A stretch of 64,000 bases of DNA from Chitinophaga arvensicola. Its GTDB lineage: Bacteria > Bacteroidota > Bacteroidia > Chitinophagales > Chitinophagaceae. The position numbers were made by a program, and so were the translations under genes. Under the pieces are notes generated by a model. That model was not told the DNA's origin and searched no databases. It saw only the letters and a list, made by a program, of their open reading frames with translations. Where the stretch lies: positions 372,001 through 436,000 of the forward strand of contig NZ_FOJG01000001.1 of NCBI RefSeq assembly GCF_900110835.1. Direction: 5' to 3'. This document shows, one piece after another, positions 54,967 through 63,976 of the stretch; the stretch's first letter is position 1; every line of letters begins with the position of its first letter.

Positions 54967-55267
54967 AACGGTTAACTTTAAATTATTCACAATTAGCTAG
55001 AGCAACGGCCGTAAACGGCCGGGAGAAATGGTTTGAGGCAGTAATGGTAAGCCGCCGGTCTCCGTCCGGTGAGTACTGCCGGCACCTGCAGCGTTGTTTA
55101 CAAGGGAGGTATCAACACCCTGATAAACGACAGCAACAGGTGCCTTAATCAGGTGTTGTGGTGATCATGAGGATTAGTTTTAGTTAAAGAATAAGCTTGC
55201 ATATGGGGTACTTTAAAAATAGTAAACAGGGTACCGTCGTCGTCAGTATATCAGTTATAGCTATCGT
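54967..55267. other. Structured non-coding gap between the sigma and HdeD genes
   Basis: Two hairpins: GGCAGTA (55037-55043) with TACTGCC (55074-55080), containing an inner CCGG/CCGG pair; and a longer imperfect one, GGCACCTG (55081-55088) with CAGGTGCC (55137-55144), extended by GTTGTTTA/TAAACGAC (one G-T pair) and AGGG/CCCT. Together they span 55037-55144. They lie upstream of the sigma gene on the minus strand and could be a leader or terminator. No ORF of note. Confidence 0.4.
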
Positions 55268-55801
55268 TTAATGCCTGCTGCGCAGTCTGAATGAAAGTGA
55301 TATCAGCATGATTCCCGTGAAGATGGCATAAATGCCAAAGATCCAGGTGAGCGTAACTGCGGCTGCCACAGGGTTTGCAACCAGCAATACACCAAAAAGA
55401 ATAGTCAGCAAACCACCCACCATGTACCAACCTTCACCAGTGATTACCTTTCTTAGCCGGATGGCAATAATCAGTTCCAATAAGCCCGCCAGCATAGCCC
55501 AGAATGCCACGAGGTAAATGAGTGCTGCACCTGTTGCAAACGGATTGTATAAAGTAAGGATACCTAATATAACGCCAAATAGCCCGGAGATCAGGAAAAG
55601 GCCCCAGTTTTCATTGGATTTCCGCGCTGCTATCGCACCGGCAATGGCAAAAAGACCGGCCATAAAAAGATAAGCACCTAAGAAAACGATCAATGTGGTA
55701 AAAGTAGCACCAGGCCAGCCAACAGCCAGTACACCCAATACCAGGGCGAAAATTCCTCTCAACAAAAAAAGCCACCAATAAGCGTTATAAAAATCATGCA
55801 T
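55268..55801 (-). CDS. HdeD/DUF308 family membrane protein
   Basis: The 177-residue protein has six transmembrane helices in three similar pairs, with WWLFLLRGIFALVLGVLAVGWPGATFTTLIVFLGAYLFMAGLFAIAGAI at the N-terminus, the DUF308 pattern seen in acid-resistance membrane protein HdeD. Exact function unknown. It lies upstream of the ECF sigma gene in the same orientation, with a structured gap between. Confidence 0.88.
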   Translation of the reverse strand: MHDFYNAYWWLFLLRGIFALVLGVLAVGWPGATFTTLIVFLGAYLFMAGLFAIAGAIAARKSNENWGLFLISGLFGVILGILTLYNPFATGAALIYLVAFWAMLAGLLELIIAIRLRKVITGEGWYMVGGLLTILFGVLLVANPVAAAVTLTWIFGIYAIFTGIMLISLSFRLRSRH

Positions 55802-56380
55802 GCATTCTCAGTTTAAGGTTTCATAATGAGTGCTGTTATGGCAGGGTATACCATTGCGTGCAATAAGCGTTTCCGTTCTCTATATCTGAACAATCAGGAT
55901 TTCTAATAACAATAACCAACATGCATGTCTCTATGTATTTCCGTCGCGACATCGATCAATAGGGCACGAGATTGCTCGCCTCGTGGGATAGCATTTTTTA
56001 AAATCAGAAAAGGTGGCAGGTGTTTTCATACTGGTAAGTTTATATGGTTACAGATAGCAGAGGACAGGCACGGCAAATCCTTGCCAGTCAAATCCGCTTG
56101 ATCCTATAAATACCGATTGAACAACAACAGCTTAGTTAAAAATGTTTAATGGGGAGGCCTACTCTCTCAAAAAAATAATGGCCAGATAACACTTACTAAC
56201 TAATCTTAACATTCACCAATTCACTCAAATACAAAAAAAGGATTATGTATTTATTGATTCTTTAAAAAAAAGGACTCTATACACAATTTAAAAAAAAATG
56301 TTAAAAAAAACAAAAAGGATTTGGCCGGCAGGTAAATACCGGAAAGGAGGTTTTTTCGGAAGATTCAGACTTTTCGGCGG
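55802..56380. other. Non-coding gap between HdeD and M28 genes
   Basis: The 579-bp A/T-rich stretch has no gene I can support. CACGAG (55965-55970) and CTCGTG (55980-55985) form a 6-bp hairpin. 56220-56320 is homopolymer-rich (A and T runs). The HdeD promoter should lie near 55810-55870, but no clean TAnnTTTG is seen. Confidence 0.3.
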
Positions 56381-57874
56381 CTATCTGTCGTGACGATCTA
56401 CTACCAGTTTCTCATCGCGGTTGGCAATATCCCAGGCCGTGTAAAAAACCAGGCGCGCTCTTTTGGCCAGCAGCTCAAAATTTATTTTGTCTACTGAATC
56501 TGTTGCTGCGTGATAGTCGGCATGCGTGCCATTGAAATAAAAAATGATAGGAATACCATGTTGTGCAAACATGTAGTGATCGGAGCGGTAATAAAAACCT
56601 TCCGGATCATTGGGATCATTGTATTTATAGTCCAGTTTGAGATGGGTATAAGTATCGTTGGCTTTTTCGTTGATCGGACGCAACTCAGAACTGAGCTTAT
56701 TGTCACCTATAATGTAGAGGTAGTTGGTATCTTTTTCGTGGGCGGGGTCTATCCGTCCGATCATATCGATATTCAGATCAGTAACCGTATTGACCAATGG
56801 ATACACTGGGTGCTCTGTATAATACTGAGAGCCAAGTAAGCCTTTCTCTTCTCCCGATACTGTCATAAACACCATACTTCTGCGGGGGCCGTTACCTGCC
56901 TTTTTTGCACGGGCAAAAGCAGCAGCTATTTCTATCACGGCACTGGTGCCGGAACCATCATCGTCTGCTCCATAAAAAATCTCGTTATCTTTTTTGCCGA
57001 GATGATCATAGTGCGCGGTCACAAAAACAATTTCATTTTTCTTATCGGTCCCTTCCAGGTATGCCAGCACATTGGAAGGTTGCAATATTGTGGCGGCTTT
57101 ATTGAACAACAGGCGAACAGCCGTATTGCTGACAACAGGTGGTTTCCAGCCCCTGTCTATTTCTTCGAGGAGATTATCTGCCTTGTCAGTGTTGAGAATA
57201 TCTGCAGCAAGAGCGGGCGTGATGTAGTAAATATTCGGATTGGCAGTGGTATCCTTCTGCCAGTACATACCAGTGCTGCGGAGCTTTTGTTGCTCCAGCG
57301 ATTTATACCTGCCAGCGGCAGGTGAAATTACCAGTACTGCAGCAGCTCCTTTTTCTTTTGCTATGCTGATACGTTCTTCCAGGTTGCCTTTACTACGATA
57401 CAAACCCCGTTTCACGCCATCCCTGATCATCACTACCTGTCCTTTTACATCCAGGCGGGCGTAATCAGCTACTGTTTCTGCATAGTAAACACGCGAAACT
57501 TTCAGGTCCTGGTTATTTCCGGCCCTGAGATCGGCCAGAAAATCACGCGCGAACTGATAGGTATTTTTCCCAACGGTGATGGTGCTGTTTAACAGGCTAT
57601 CTGAATAAAGCGGGTAATGTTGTTCCCATTTTCCATTCACACCGGGTTGCAAACCAGCGGCGGAAAACTGGCTGATAATGTAAGCGGCAGCCCTCTCCTG
57701 CCCGCGTGTAGCAGTTTCCCTTCCTTCCATTTCCGGTCCGGCAATTACATGCAATTGCCGGCTAAGACCGGCAGCAGTAATAGTTTCACCATACTTTGCA
57801 GCATGCGTATTATTCACCTGAGCGTGCAGCCTGGTAACCAGGAAAAGACAAATGACAACGAAGGAAACTCTCAT
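56381..57874 (-). CDS. Exported M28 aminopeptidase with PA domain
   Basis: The 497-residue protein has a signal peptide (VSFVVICLFLVTRLHAQ), a PA domain region (about 110-250), and an M28 catalytic core: FVTAHYDHLGKKDNEIFYGADDDGSGTSAVIEIAAAF, the pair SGEEKGLLGSQYY, NIDMIGRID and a terminal HADYHAATDSVDKI zinc ligand. It cleaves amino acids from peptide N-termini, in the periplasm or outside. A second M28 enzyme of PSMA type occurs at 37585. Confidence 0.92.
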   Translation of the reverse strand: MRVSFVVICLFLVTRLHAQVNNTHAAKYGETITAAGLSRQLHVIAGPEMEGRETATRGQERAAAYIISQFSAAGLQPGVNGKWEQHYPLYSDSLLNSTITVGKNTYQFARDFLADLRAGNNQDLKVSRVYYAETVADYARLDVKGQVVMIRDGVKRGLYRSKGNLEERISIAKEKGAAAVLVISPAAGRYKSLEQQKLRSTGMYWQKDTTANPNIYYITPALAADILNTDKADNLLEEIDRGWKPPVVSNTAVRLLFNKAATILQPSNVLAYLEGTDKKNEIVFVTAHYDHLGKKDNEIFYGADDDGSGTSAVIEIAAAFARAKKAGNGPRRSMVFMTVSGEEKGLLGSQYYTEHPVYPLVNTVTDLNIDMIGRIDPAHEKDTNYLYIIGDNKLSSELRPINEKANDTYTHLKLDYKYNDPNDPEGFYYRSDHYMFAQHGIPIIFYFNGTHADYHAATDSVDKINFELLAKRARLVFYTAWDIANRDEKLVVDRHDR

Positions 57875-57910
57875 GGAGTGGTTTTTTTATACATCCGATT
57901 TGCTACACTA

Positions 57911-57945
57911 TCCAACAAAAAGAGCCGGTATGAAGCCGGCTCTTT
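57911..57945 (-). terminator. Intrinsic terminator of rpiB
   Basis: AAAGAGCCGG (57919-57928) and CCGGCTCTTT (57936-57945) pair perfectly over 10 bp. On the minus strand the stem runs into TTTTTGTTGG, 60 nt after the rpiB stop. Confidence 0.82.
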
Positions 57946-58004
57946 AATATTACTACAATTTCGTGTATTCGTTAGCGTAAAAAATGATATGTGGTGGTAA
58001 ACCG

Positions 58005-58466
58005 TTACAGGCAAACCATTTTACGTACCCTATCCTGGTGACGGCCACCTTCAAAAGGTGTTCCTATGAATACTTCCACCATCTGGTTGGCCACCGGAAT
58101 ATCTACAAAGCGGGCAGGAATACACAACACATTTGCGTTGTTATGCGAACGTGCCAGTCTTGCCAGCTCTTCTCCCCAGCAGATAGCAGCGCGGATGCCC
58201 TGGTGTTTATTGGCGGTGATAGCCACCCCATTTGCACTGCCGCAGATCAGGATACCAAAGGCGGCCTGTTCTCTTTCTACTGCTGTAGATACCGGATGCG
58301 CATAATCCGGATAGTCCACTGAGTCTTTGGAATAAGTGCCATAATCCTTTACCTGTAAGCCTTTCGATTCCAGGAAAGAAATTACTTCTTCTTTATATTC
58401 AAAACCTGCATGATCAGAACCGATAGCTACAGGCAAGGTCAGGTTAAATATGGTGGTATTTTCCAT
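58005..58466 (-). CDS. rpiB: Ribose-5-phosphate isomerase B
   Basis: The 153-residue RpiB/LacAB protein has VAIGSDHAGFEYKEEVI, YPDYAHPVSTAVERE, the catalytic cysteine region ILICGSANGVAITANKHQGIRAAICW and a C-terminal NVLCIPARFVD. It interconverts ribose-5-P and ribulose-5-P in the pentose phosphate pathway. CGSANGV replaces the common CGTGIGI, a mild variation. It is 31 bp downstream of tatC on the same strand. Confidence 0.94.
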   Translation of the reverse strand: MENTTIFNLTLPVAIGSDHAGFEYKEEVISFLESKGLQVKDYGTYSKDSVDYPDYAHPVSTAVEREQAAFGILICGSANGVAITANKHQGIRAAICWGEELARLARSHNNANVLCIPARFVDIPVANQMVEVFIGTPFEGGRHQDRVRKMVCL

Positions 58467-58497
58467 TTCAAATTGCGTGTTTACTGTTAGAGATAAA

Positions 58498-59355
58498 TTA
58501 AGACCACTCTTCTACATCTGTTTTGGCCATTTTGTCTTCACGATCTTTCAGTGCCTTTTTCGATATAAAGATACTGATTTCGTACAGACAGTATAAAGGC
58601 ACGAACACGATCAGCTGATCTACCAGGTCCGGAGGCGTGATAATAGCTGCGAGGATCAGGATCACCACGATGGCATGGCGTCTGTAGGCCTTCAGGAAGT
58701 CTGGAGTAAGAATACCCAGTTTGGTCAGGAAAAATACGAGGATAGGCAGTTCAAAGAGAATACCCATACCTAATACGATCTGTGTCATCAGATCGAAATA
58801 ATCATCTATAAAGAACTGATTTACGGCTTTGGTAGTTACTGTATAGGAAGCGAGGAAGTTGATGGTAAATGGCGCCATCAGGAAGTAGGCGAAGCATATT
58901 CCGAGGAAGAACTGGAAAGATACCCAGAAGATAACGCCTCTGGCTCCTTTGAGTTCTCTTTCTTTCAGTGCGGGCTTAACGAAGCGCCAGAATTCCCAGA
59001 AAATGTACGGGAAGGCGCAAATAAAGCCGATAATGAAGGCCAGTTTAAATTGCAGCATGATCTGCCCTACCATCTTATAATTCAGAAACTGCACCTTCAC
59101 GGGCGTAATACAGAGCTGATCTCCGAGTCCTACCCAGTGACCTAATTTACATAACACGATATAAGAAGGGAAATCGGCATTGGTGGGTCCAAAGATGACG
59201 TTATCCAGAATCTCCTGTGTGTATACGAAGCCAAATACGCTAAATGCAACAAGGGCAAGGGCTGATCTGACAAGGTGCCACCGGAGGTCTTCCAGGTGGT
59301 CGAAAAAAGACATCTCTGCTTTGTCCTCGCTATTTGAGAAAAGTTTCTTTAACAT
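58498..59355 (-). CDS. tatC: Sec-independent protein translocase TatC
   Basis: The 285-residue six-helix membrane protein has the TatC N-terminal motif EMSFFDHLEDLRWHLVRSALALVAFSVFGF and helices such as LAFIIGFICAFPYIFWEFWRFVKPALKEREL and VSFQFFLGICFAYFLMAPFTINFLASY. It is the twin-arginine receptor of the Tat translocon; GH125 and the Gfo/Idh protein in this window carry Tat signals. No tatA is adjacent. A TAnnTTTG promoter lies 48 bp upstream. Confidence 0.94.
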   Translation of the reverse strand: MLKKLFSNSEDKAEMSFFDHLEDLRWHLVRSALALVAFSVFGFVYTQEILDNVIFGPTNADFPSYIVLCKLGHWVGLGDQLCITPVKVQFLNYKMVGQIMLQFKLAFIIGFICAFPYIFWEFWRFVKPALKERELKGARGVIFWVSFQFFLGICFAYFLMAPFTINFLASYTVTTKAVNQFFIDDYFDLMTQIVLGMGILFELPILVFFLTKLGILTPDFLKAYRRHAIVVILILAAIITPPDLVDQLIVFVPLYCLYEISIFISKKALKDREDKMAKTDVEEWS

Positions 59356-59402
59356 ACTTTATACGGTCGAACGATGTTGAATACAGTTTCGTTTAAGGAT
59401 CA

Positions 59403-59410
59403 CAAATATA
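59403..59410 (-). promoter_or_regulatory. tatC promoter -7 element
   Basis: The minus strand reads TATATTTG, a full TAnnTTTG match, 47 bp upstream of the tatC ATG. A CAAA (minus TTTG) lies 14 bp further up, closer than the usual ~19. Confidence 0.5.
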
Positions 59411-59547
59411 GCTGTTGCATACTACAAATTACAGTGCACGGCGTATAAAGTACCCTATTTTAATATTGCTTTAAGCAATGATAACAACATGTACGTAAAA
59501 AGAGAAAATGTGGGAAGAAGAAAAAAAAGAAAGTGGAGAGTTGGGAG

Positions 59548-59714
59548 AAAAAAAAGAGCCAGCCCGAGAAGAATCAAGAGCCGGCCTTTCATCCATTGTT
59601 TGTTAACCCCAAAAAAGTTGAATTCGAGAATGTCTTTAGCTTCCAGTTAAACTACTTACCTAATTGATGGCAAGCGTTCAGTATAAGTAAGAATCCCTGG
59701 TTGCGTTTTATATT
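59548..59714 (-). ncRNA. Candidate small RNA between the hemolysin-family and tatC genes
   Basis: A promoter-terminator pair frames ~167 nt without a credible ORF. Upstream (minus strand) is TTG (59748-59750), 19 bp, then TATTTTTG (59721-59728), a full -7 match. Downstream GAGCCGGC (59578-59585) pairs with GCCAGCCC (59558-59565) through two G-T pairs and is followed by eight T. A hairpin (59655-59662 with 59684-59691) lies near the 5' part. I could not match it to a known RNA such as 6S, SRP or tmRNA. Confidence 0.45.
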
Positions 59715-59958
59715 GTAATACAAAAATAACAAGAATTATTTTATTATCAATGTTGGAACACTTTTTTTACAACCTTTTAACAAAAATCAAATCATTGTGT
59801 TACATCATCTGAAGCAAATGTATACAATCCGTGTTAAATTCCTACTACTTTTTTTAAAAACGTTTTAGCAAAATTGTTATTGTCTCGTTAACCGTTACAT
59901 TATGAAAATAATTATATCATATTATTATCCGATAAGTCAACGAAATTAACGGTGATGT

Positions 59959-61230
59959 CTATATCAGCATCTTCATCTTCACCATTTCGATGCGGGTATC
60001 CGTAACATTCAGAATATCAAACTCATAATCATCGATTATAATGCGTTCCTTGATCTTTGGAATCGTTTCGTGATGGTTGATTATGTATCCTGATAATGTT
60101 TCACTTTCATCTTCCGGAAAATCCAGACCATATCTTTCATTCAAGTAATCGAGCTCTAATCTTCCTGAAAAAATATATTCTTTTTCGGCAATCTGCTTTT
60201 CTACAAACTCTTCTTCGTCGTGTTCATCTTTAATTTCTCCGAAAATTTCCTCCAGTACATCTTCGATCGTCACGATTCCTGCTGTTCCTCCGAATTCGTC
60301 TACTACCCATGCGATGCTCTTGCGTTCTTTATTGAACTTGCTGAGCAGATCTATGGCACTCATAGTTTCAGGCACGGCCAGTATAGGATGTATGATGCTT
60401 TTGATCTCCGACGGATTCTTGAACATATCCAACTGATGGATATATCCCAGGATATTATCGATGGTACCTTCGTAAATAATAATCTTAGATAGTTTGGTAT
60501 CCATAAATTTCTTCCGGGCATCACTGATAGGCCTTTGCATTTCCAGTGCTTCTATTTCCTTGCGGGGAATAAGACAGCCACGGATTTTTACATGAGCCAG
60601 CGACAGTGCGTTTTCAAACAGCTCTGTATTCAGGTCCTGGTTGTTCTCGCCAAAGTGTTGCTGCGACTGACGGATAAAGTGTTCCACATCTACGCGGGTA
60701 AATGATTCTCCGCTTTCCACAAGTCGTACATTGAACAGGTATTTCAGCATCCATTCAGAAATGGAGGCCAGCACATTACCGATCACATAGAGTGGTTTGG
60801 CCACTATAGAAACGGGCAATGCAAAAAAGCTGAGCAAGGCTTCCGGTCTGGATCTGAAGATGGCTCTGGGGATAAAAAAGCCCAGGAACAATACGAACAG
60901 GGTGGCCAGTATTATTTCAATAAAAATAATAAAAGGCTGAATACCGGCTGATTCCGGCTTCCGCATAATGGTATCCAGCGCAGGCTGAAATACGCCCGCC
61001 ACGAGGATGCCATAGATCACTATGGTAATCGTGAATCCTACCAGGCTGGTAGCCAGGAAGCGACTGGGATTTTCATTCAGACTGGCCAATATTTTGCCAG
61101 TGGCCCGGCCTTGCTTCTTTTTGAGTTCAATGCTAAGTTTATTAACATTGGCAAAGGCAGCTTCGATACCAGAAAAGAAGCCTGCCAGCAATACCAGGAA
61201 AACCAAAATAATTATTGTGTATCCGTCCAT
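59959..61230 (-). CDS. Hemolysin/CorC-family membrane protein (CNNM + CBS)
   Basis: The 423-residue protein has a CNNM transmembrane domain (about 1-190; GYTIIILVFLVLLAGFFSGIEAAFANVNK ...), two CBS motifs (about 210-330: IPRKEIEALEMQRPISDARKKFM ..., VPETMSAIDLLSKFNKERKSIAWVVDEFGGTAGIVTIEDVLEEIFGEI) and a C-terminal CorC_HlyC domain (YIFSGRLELDYLNERYGLDFP). This is the hemolysin-like magnesium transporter/GldE family; I do not assign GldE because flanking gld genes are absent. It lies 42 bp after gmk. Confidence 0.9.
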   Translation of the reverse strand: MDGYTIIILVFLVLLAGFFSGIEAAFANVNKLSIELKKKQGRATGKILASLNENPSRFLATSLVGFTITIVIYGILVAGVFQPALDTIMRKPESAGIQPFIIFIEIILATLFVLFLGFFIPRAIFRSRPEALLSFFALPVSIVAKPLYVIGNVLASISEWMLKYLFNVRLVESGESFTRVDVEHFIRQSQQHFGENNQDLNTELFENALSLAHVKIRGCLIPRKEIEALEMQRPISDARKKFMDTKLSKIIIYEGTIDNILGYIHQLDMFKNPSEIKSIIHPILAVPETMSAIDLLSKFNKERKSIAWVVDEFGGTAGIVTIEDVLEEIFGEIKDEHDEEEFVEKQIAEKEYIFSGRLELDYLNERYGLDFPEDESETLSGYIINHHETIPKIKERIIIDDYEFDILNVTDTRIEMVKMKMLI

Positions 61231-61272
61231 CCTAACAAAAATAACGAATTAGGAAAACCAACAATCACGCCG

Positions 61273-61842
61273 CTACTTTATATTTAAAAAATCTGTTACC
61301 AGCTTTTTTACTTCTTCATAGGCTTTTTCCAGTTCATCATTTACCACAATCTGATCAAATTCATGGGCAAACGACAGTTCATAGCGGGCTTTTGCCAGGC
61401 GTTCGTCGAGGGAGGCCTGTGTTTCGGTGCCCCTTTCGCTGAGTCTTACGCGCAGGGCATCTAACGACGGAGGCTGTATGAAAATAGTCAGTGCGTGCTG
61501 GTGGTACTTTTCTTTAATGGATAAAGCCCCTTTGACGTCAATATCTACCATCGGGATCTGTTCGTTGTTCCAGATACGCTCCAGCTCACTTTTCAGGGTA
61601 CCGTAATATTTGCCTGCGTATACCATTTCGTATTCTGCGAACGCATTTTCCTCAATCTGCTGATGGAATTCATCGGCAGACAGGAAGTAATAATCTTTTC
61701 CGTGTACTTCGCTGGCTCTCGGTGTGCGGGTGCTGGCGGAGATGGAAAAAGACAGTACCGGCATATTGGCCAGTAATTTTTTTACGATGGTGGTTTTACC
61801 GGCGCCGGAAGGTGCGGTAACGATGATGATCTTTTTTTCCAT
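61273..61842 (-). CDS. gmk: Guanylate kinase
   Basis: The 189-residue kinase phosphorylates GMP to GDP. The P-loop is TAPSGAGKTTIVKKLL (9-24), followed by FSISASTRTPRASEVHGKDYYFLSADEF and YGTLKSELERIW, the GMP-binding region. The usual size is ~190-210. It lies between murA and the hemolysin-family gene on the same strand. Confidence 0.96.
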   Translation of the reverse strand: MEKKIIIVTAPSGAGKTTIVKKLLANMPVLSFSISASTRTPRASEVHGKDYYFLSADEFHQQIEENAFAEYEMVYAGKYYGTLKSELERIWNNEQIPMVDIDVKGALSIKEKYHQHALTIFIQPPSLDALRVRLSERGTETQASLDERLAKARYELSFAHEFDQIVVNDELEKAYEEVKKLVTDFLNIK

Positions 61843-61878
61843 TATTAATTACAATCAAGGTAGCGGTTACTTCAAATG

Positions 61879-61924
61879 CAAAACCCAAAAACCAGTAAAA
61901 TGTTTTGCTGGAATTTGGGTTTTG
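61879..61924 (-). terminator. Hairpin between murA and gmk
   Basis: CAAAACCCAAA (61879-61889) and TTTGGGTTTTG (61914-61924) pair perfectly over 11 bp; inside, CCAG/CTGG (61892-61895, 61908-61911) and AAAA/TTTT continue the stem past small mismatches. It lies 20 nt after the murA stop. No T-run follows, so termination is likely but not certain. Confidence 0.55.
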
Positions 61925-61943
61925 ATGAAGTATGAACAACTGT

Positions 61944-63254
61944 TTATACTCTCTTTATGTCTGCGCCCAGTTTTCTCAACCTTTCGTCGATGTACTGGTA
62001 GCCACGGTCTATCTGGTCTATATTCTGAATGGTGCTCTTGCCTTCTGCGCTGAGGGCGGCGATCAGCAGGGATACGCCGGCGCGGATATCGGGCGACGAC
62101 ATGGTGATACCGCGCAGCGGGTGCTGGCGGCCCAAACCGATAACAACGGCACGGTGCGGATCGCACAATACGATCTGTGCGCCCATATCAATCAGTTTGT
62201 CTACGAAAAACAGGCGGCTTTCAAACATTTTCTGGTGGATCATCACACTGCCTTTTGCCTGTGTGGCTACTACCAGCACAATGCTCAGCAGGTCCGGTGT
62301 GAATCCGGGCCATGGATGATCTGAAATGGTCAGGATGGAACCATCCAGGAACGTCTGTATTTCGTAGGAATCCTGTGAAGGAATGTAAATATCGTTGCCC
62401 CTGATTTCCAGCTGAATACCTAACTGCCGGAATTTTTCGGGAATAATGCCCAGGTTGTCGACCCCGGCATTCTTGATGGTGATTTCGCTTTGCGTCATGG
62501 CGGCCAGTCCGATGAAGGAGCCGATTTCGATCATATCCGGGAGCATGCTGTGTTCGCAGCCTCCCAGGTATTTTACGCCTTCGATAGTGAGGAGGTTGGA
62601 ACCTACTCCGCTGATACGGGCGCCCATGCGGTTGAGCATTTTACAAAGCTGCTGCAGGTAAGGTTCGCAGGCGGCATTGTAGATAGTGGTGGTTCCTTCG
62701 GCCATTACCGCTGCCATCACAATGTTGGCGGTACCGGTAACACTGGGCTCATCCAGCAGCATGTAAGTGCCTTTGAGGCCTCCGGTGGTTTCGAGACGGA
62801 AGTAGTTATCATCCGCATCGTATACAAATCTGGCTCCCAGCTTTTCAAAACCGATAATATGGGTATCCAGTCTGCGACGACCTATTTTATCACCGCCGGG
62901 TTTTGGGATGAAAGCGCGTCCGAACCTGGCAAGCAGTGGACCGGCAATCATTACAGAACCACGTAAACGGCCTGATTTCTTTTTAAATTCGGGACTTTCC
63001 AGGTATTTCAGATCTACTGCATCTGCCTGAAATTCGCAGGTATCCCTGCTGATACGGTTCAATTTTACGCCAGCATCTCCTAACAACTCTATCAGCAGAT
63101 TTACATCTACTATATCCGGGATATTGGTGATGGTTACCTTTTCGGGGGTTAGCATCACGGCACTGATGATCTGTAAAGCTTCGTTTTTGGCACCCTGGGG
63201 TATAATTTCCCCCTTTAAGCGGTTGCCGCCTCTGACTTCAAAAGCACTACTCAC
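61944..63254 (-). CDS. murA: UDP-GlcNAc 1-carboxyvinyltransferase, Asp-type MurA
   Basis: The 436-residue enolpyruvyl transferase catalyses the first committed step of peptidoglycan synthesis. GAKNEALQIISAVML (Lys23) and MIAGPLLARFG are present. The active-site loop reads PGGDKIGRRRLDTH: Asp122 stands where E. coli MurA has Cys115, the target of fosfomycin. Aspartate at this position is known to keep activity and give intrinsic fosfomycin resistance. The start is GTG, overlapping the DUF4290 stop as GTGA (translation coupling). gmk follows after a hairpin. Confidence 0.96.
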   Translation of the reverse strand: MSSAFEVRGGNRLKGEIIPQGAKNEALQIISAVMLTPEKVTITNIPDIVDVNLLIELLGDAGVKLNRISRDTCEFQADAVDLKYLESPEFKKKSGRLRGSVMIAGPLLARFGRAFIPKPGGDKIGRRRLDTHIIGFEKLGARFVYDADDNYFRLETTGGLKGTYMLLDEPSVTGTANIVMAAVMAEGTTTIYNAACEPYLQQLCKMLNRMGARISGVGSNLLTIEGVKYLGGCEHSMLPDMIEIGSFIGLAAMTQSEITIKNAGVDNLGIIPEKFRQLGIQLEIRGNDIYIPSQDSYEIQTFLDGSILTISDHPWPGFTPDLLSIVLVVATQAKGSVMIHQKMFESRLFFVDKLIDMGAQIVLCDPHRAVVIGLGRQHPLRGITMSSPDIRAGVSLLIAALSAEGKSTIQNIDQIDRGYQYIDERLRKLGADIKRV

Positions 63255-63976
63255 TTGTTCCTGTTTTTGTTGTATTTGTTATTGTGCTTATTGTTATTAT
63301 CCCTGTTCTTGCTGCCGCCGCCACTGTTGTTGCTGTTGCTGCTTTTGAACTTATTTTGCTGGAAGCTTTTCCGTTTGTTGGTACGGAACTGATCTGCGCC
63401 ACCGGCTACATTGCCGCTGAAGCCCGGGTTTACAGGACTTGGCACATGAGGGGTATGACCCGGATGGTATTCCAGCTGGTTATCGGTAATGGCCAGTAAT
63501 TCTGCCTTGATGGCGTCATCGTGAACACTTTCCTTGTGCCAGTTGGTATAGGCCAGTTTCATATAGTTACCGATACACTGGGTAAATCCTTCTTTTTTCT
63601 CCGGATTATCTTCGTGAACGGCTTTATCTATGATCATTTCCAGGTTTTTGCCGAAGTGGCGGTTCCTGGGATATTTTTTTGGATAAGGGAGTCTGTCTGG
63701 TTTTGCTCTCAGCTTTTCGATAGTGGGGATAGGATAAGGTGATTCCACTTTCAGGGTAAAGCCGGAGATATTAAAGATATGGTCCCATAATTTATGCCTG
63801 AAGTCTTCTACATTACGTAAATGTGGATTCAGCGTACCCATCAGTTCTATCACTGCCATAGCATTACGCTGGCGCTCATCGTCGTCTTCTATGGTTACCA
63901 GGTACTCCACCATTTTCTGGATATTCCTGCCATACTCCTTCATTATCAGGTAATTACGCGTGGTATTGTATTCCAT
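63251..63976 (-). CDS. DUF4290 family protein
   Basis: The 241-residue protein matches the Bacteroidota DUF4290 family: MEYNTTRNYLIMKEYGRNIQKMVEYLVTIEDDDERQRNAMAVIELMGTLNPHLRNVEDFRHKLWDHIF, then DRLPYPKKYPRNRHFGKNLEMII. From about 195 it is low-complexity (Asn, Lys, Gly). No signal peptide or membrane segment. The function is unknown. It overlaps the murA GTG by 4 nt, so both should be expressed together. Confidence 0.9.
   Translation of the reverse strand: MEYNTTRNYLIMKEYGRNIQKMVEYLVTIEDDDERQRNAMAVIELMGTLNPHLRNVEDFRHKLWDHIFNISGFTLKVESPYPIPTIEKLRAKPDRLPYPKKYPRNRHFGKNLEMIIDKAVHEDNPEKKEGFTQCIGNYMKLAYTNWHKESVHDDAIKAELLAITDNQLEYHPGHTPHVPSPVNPGFSGNVAGGADQFRTNKRKSFQQNKFKSSNSNNSGGGSKNRDNNNKHNNKYNKNRNK

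Noticed and set aside
59548..59714. 6S RNA, SRP RNA or tmRNA identity for the candidate small RNA
   Set aside because: The ends do not pair into the long 6S rod, and SRP or tmRNA core sequences are not visible.
61867..62166. 99-codon minus-strand frame rich in Arg/Pro
   Set aside because: It lies inside murA in another frame; murA is intact and conserved.
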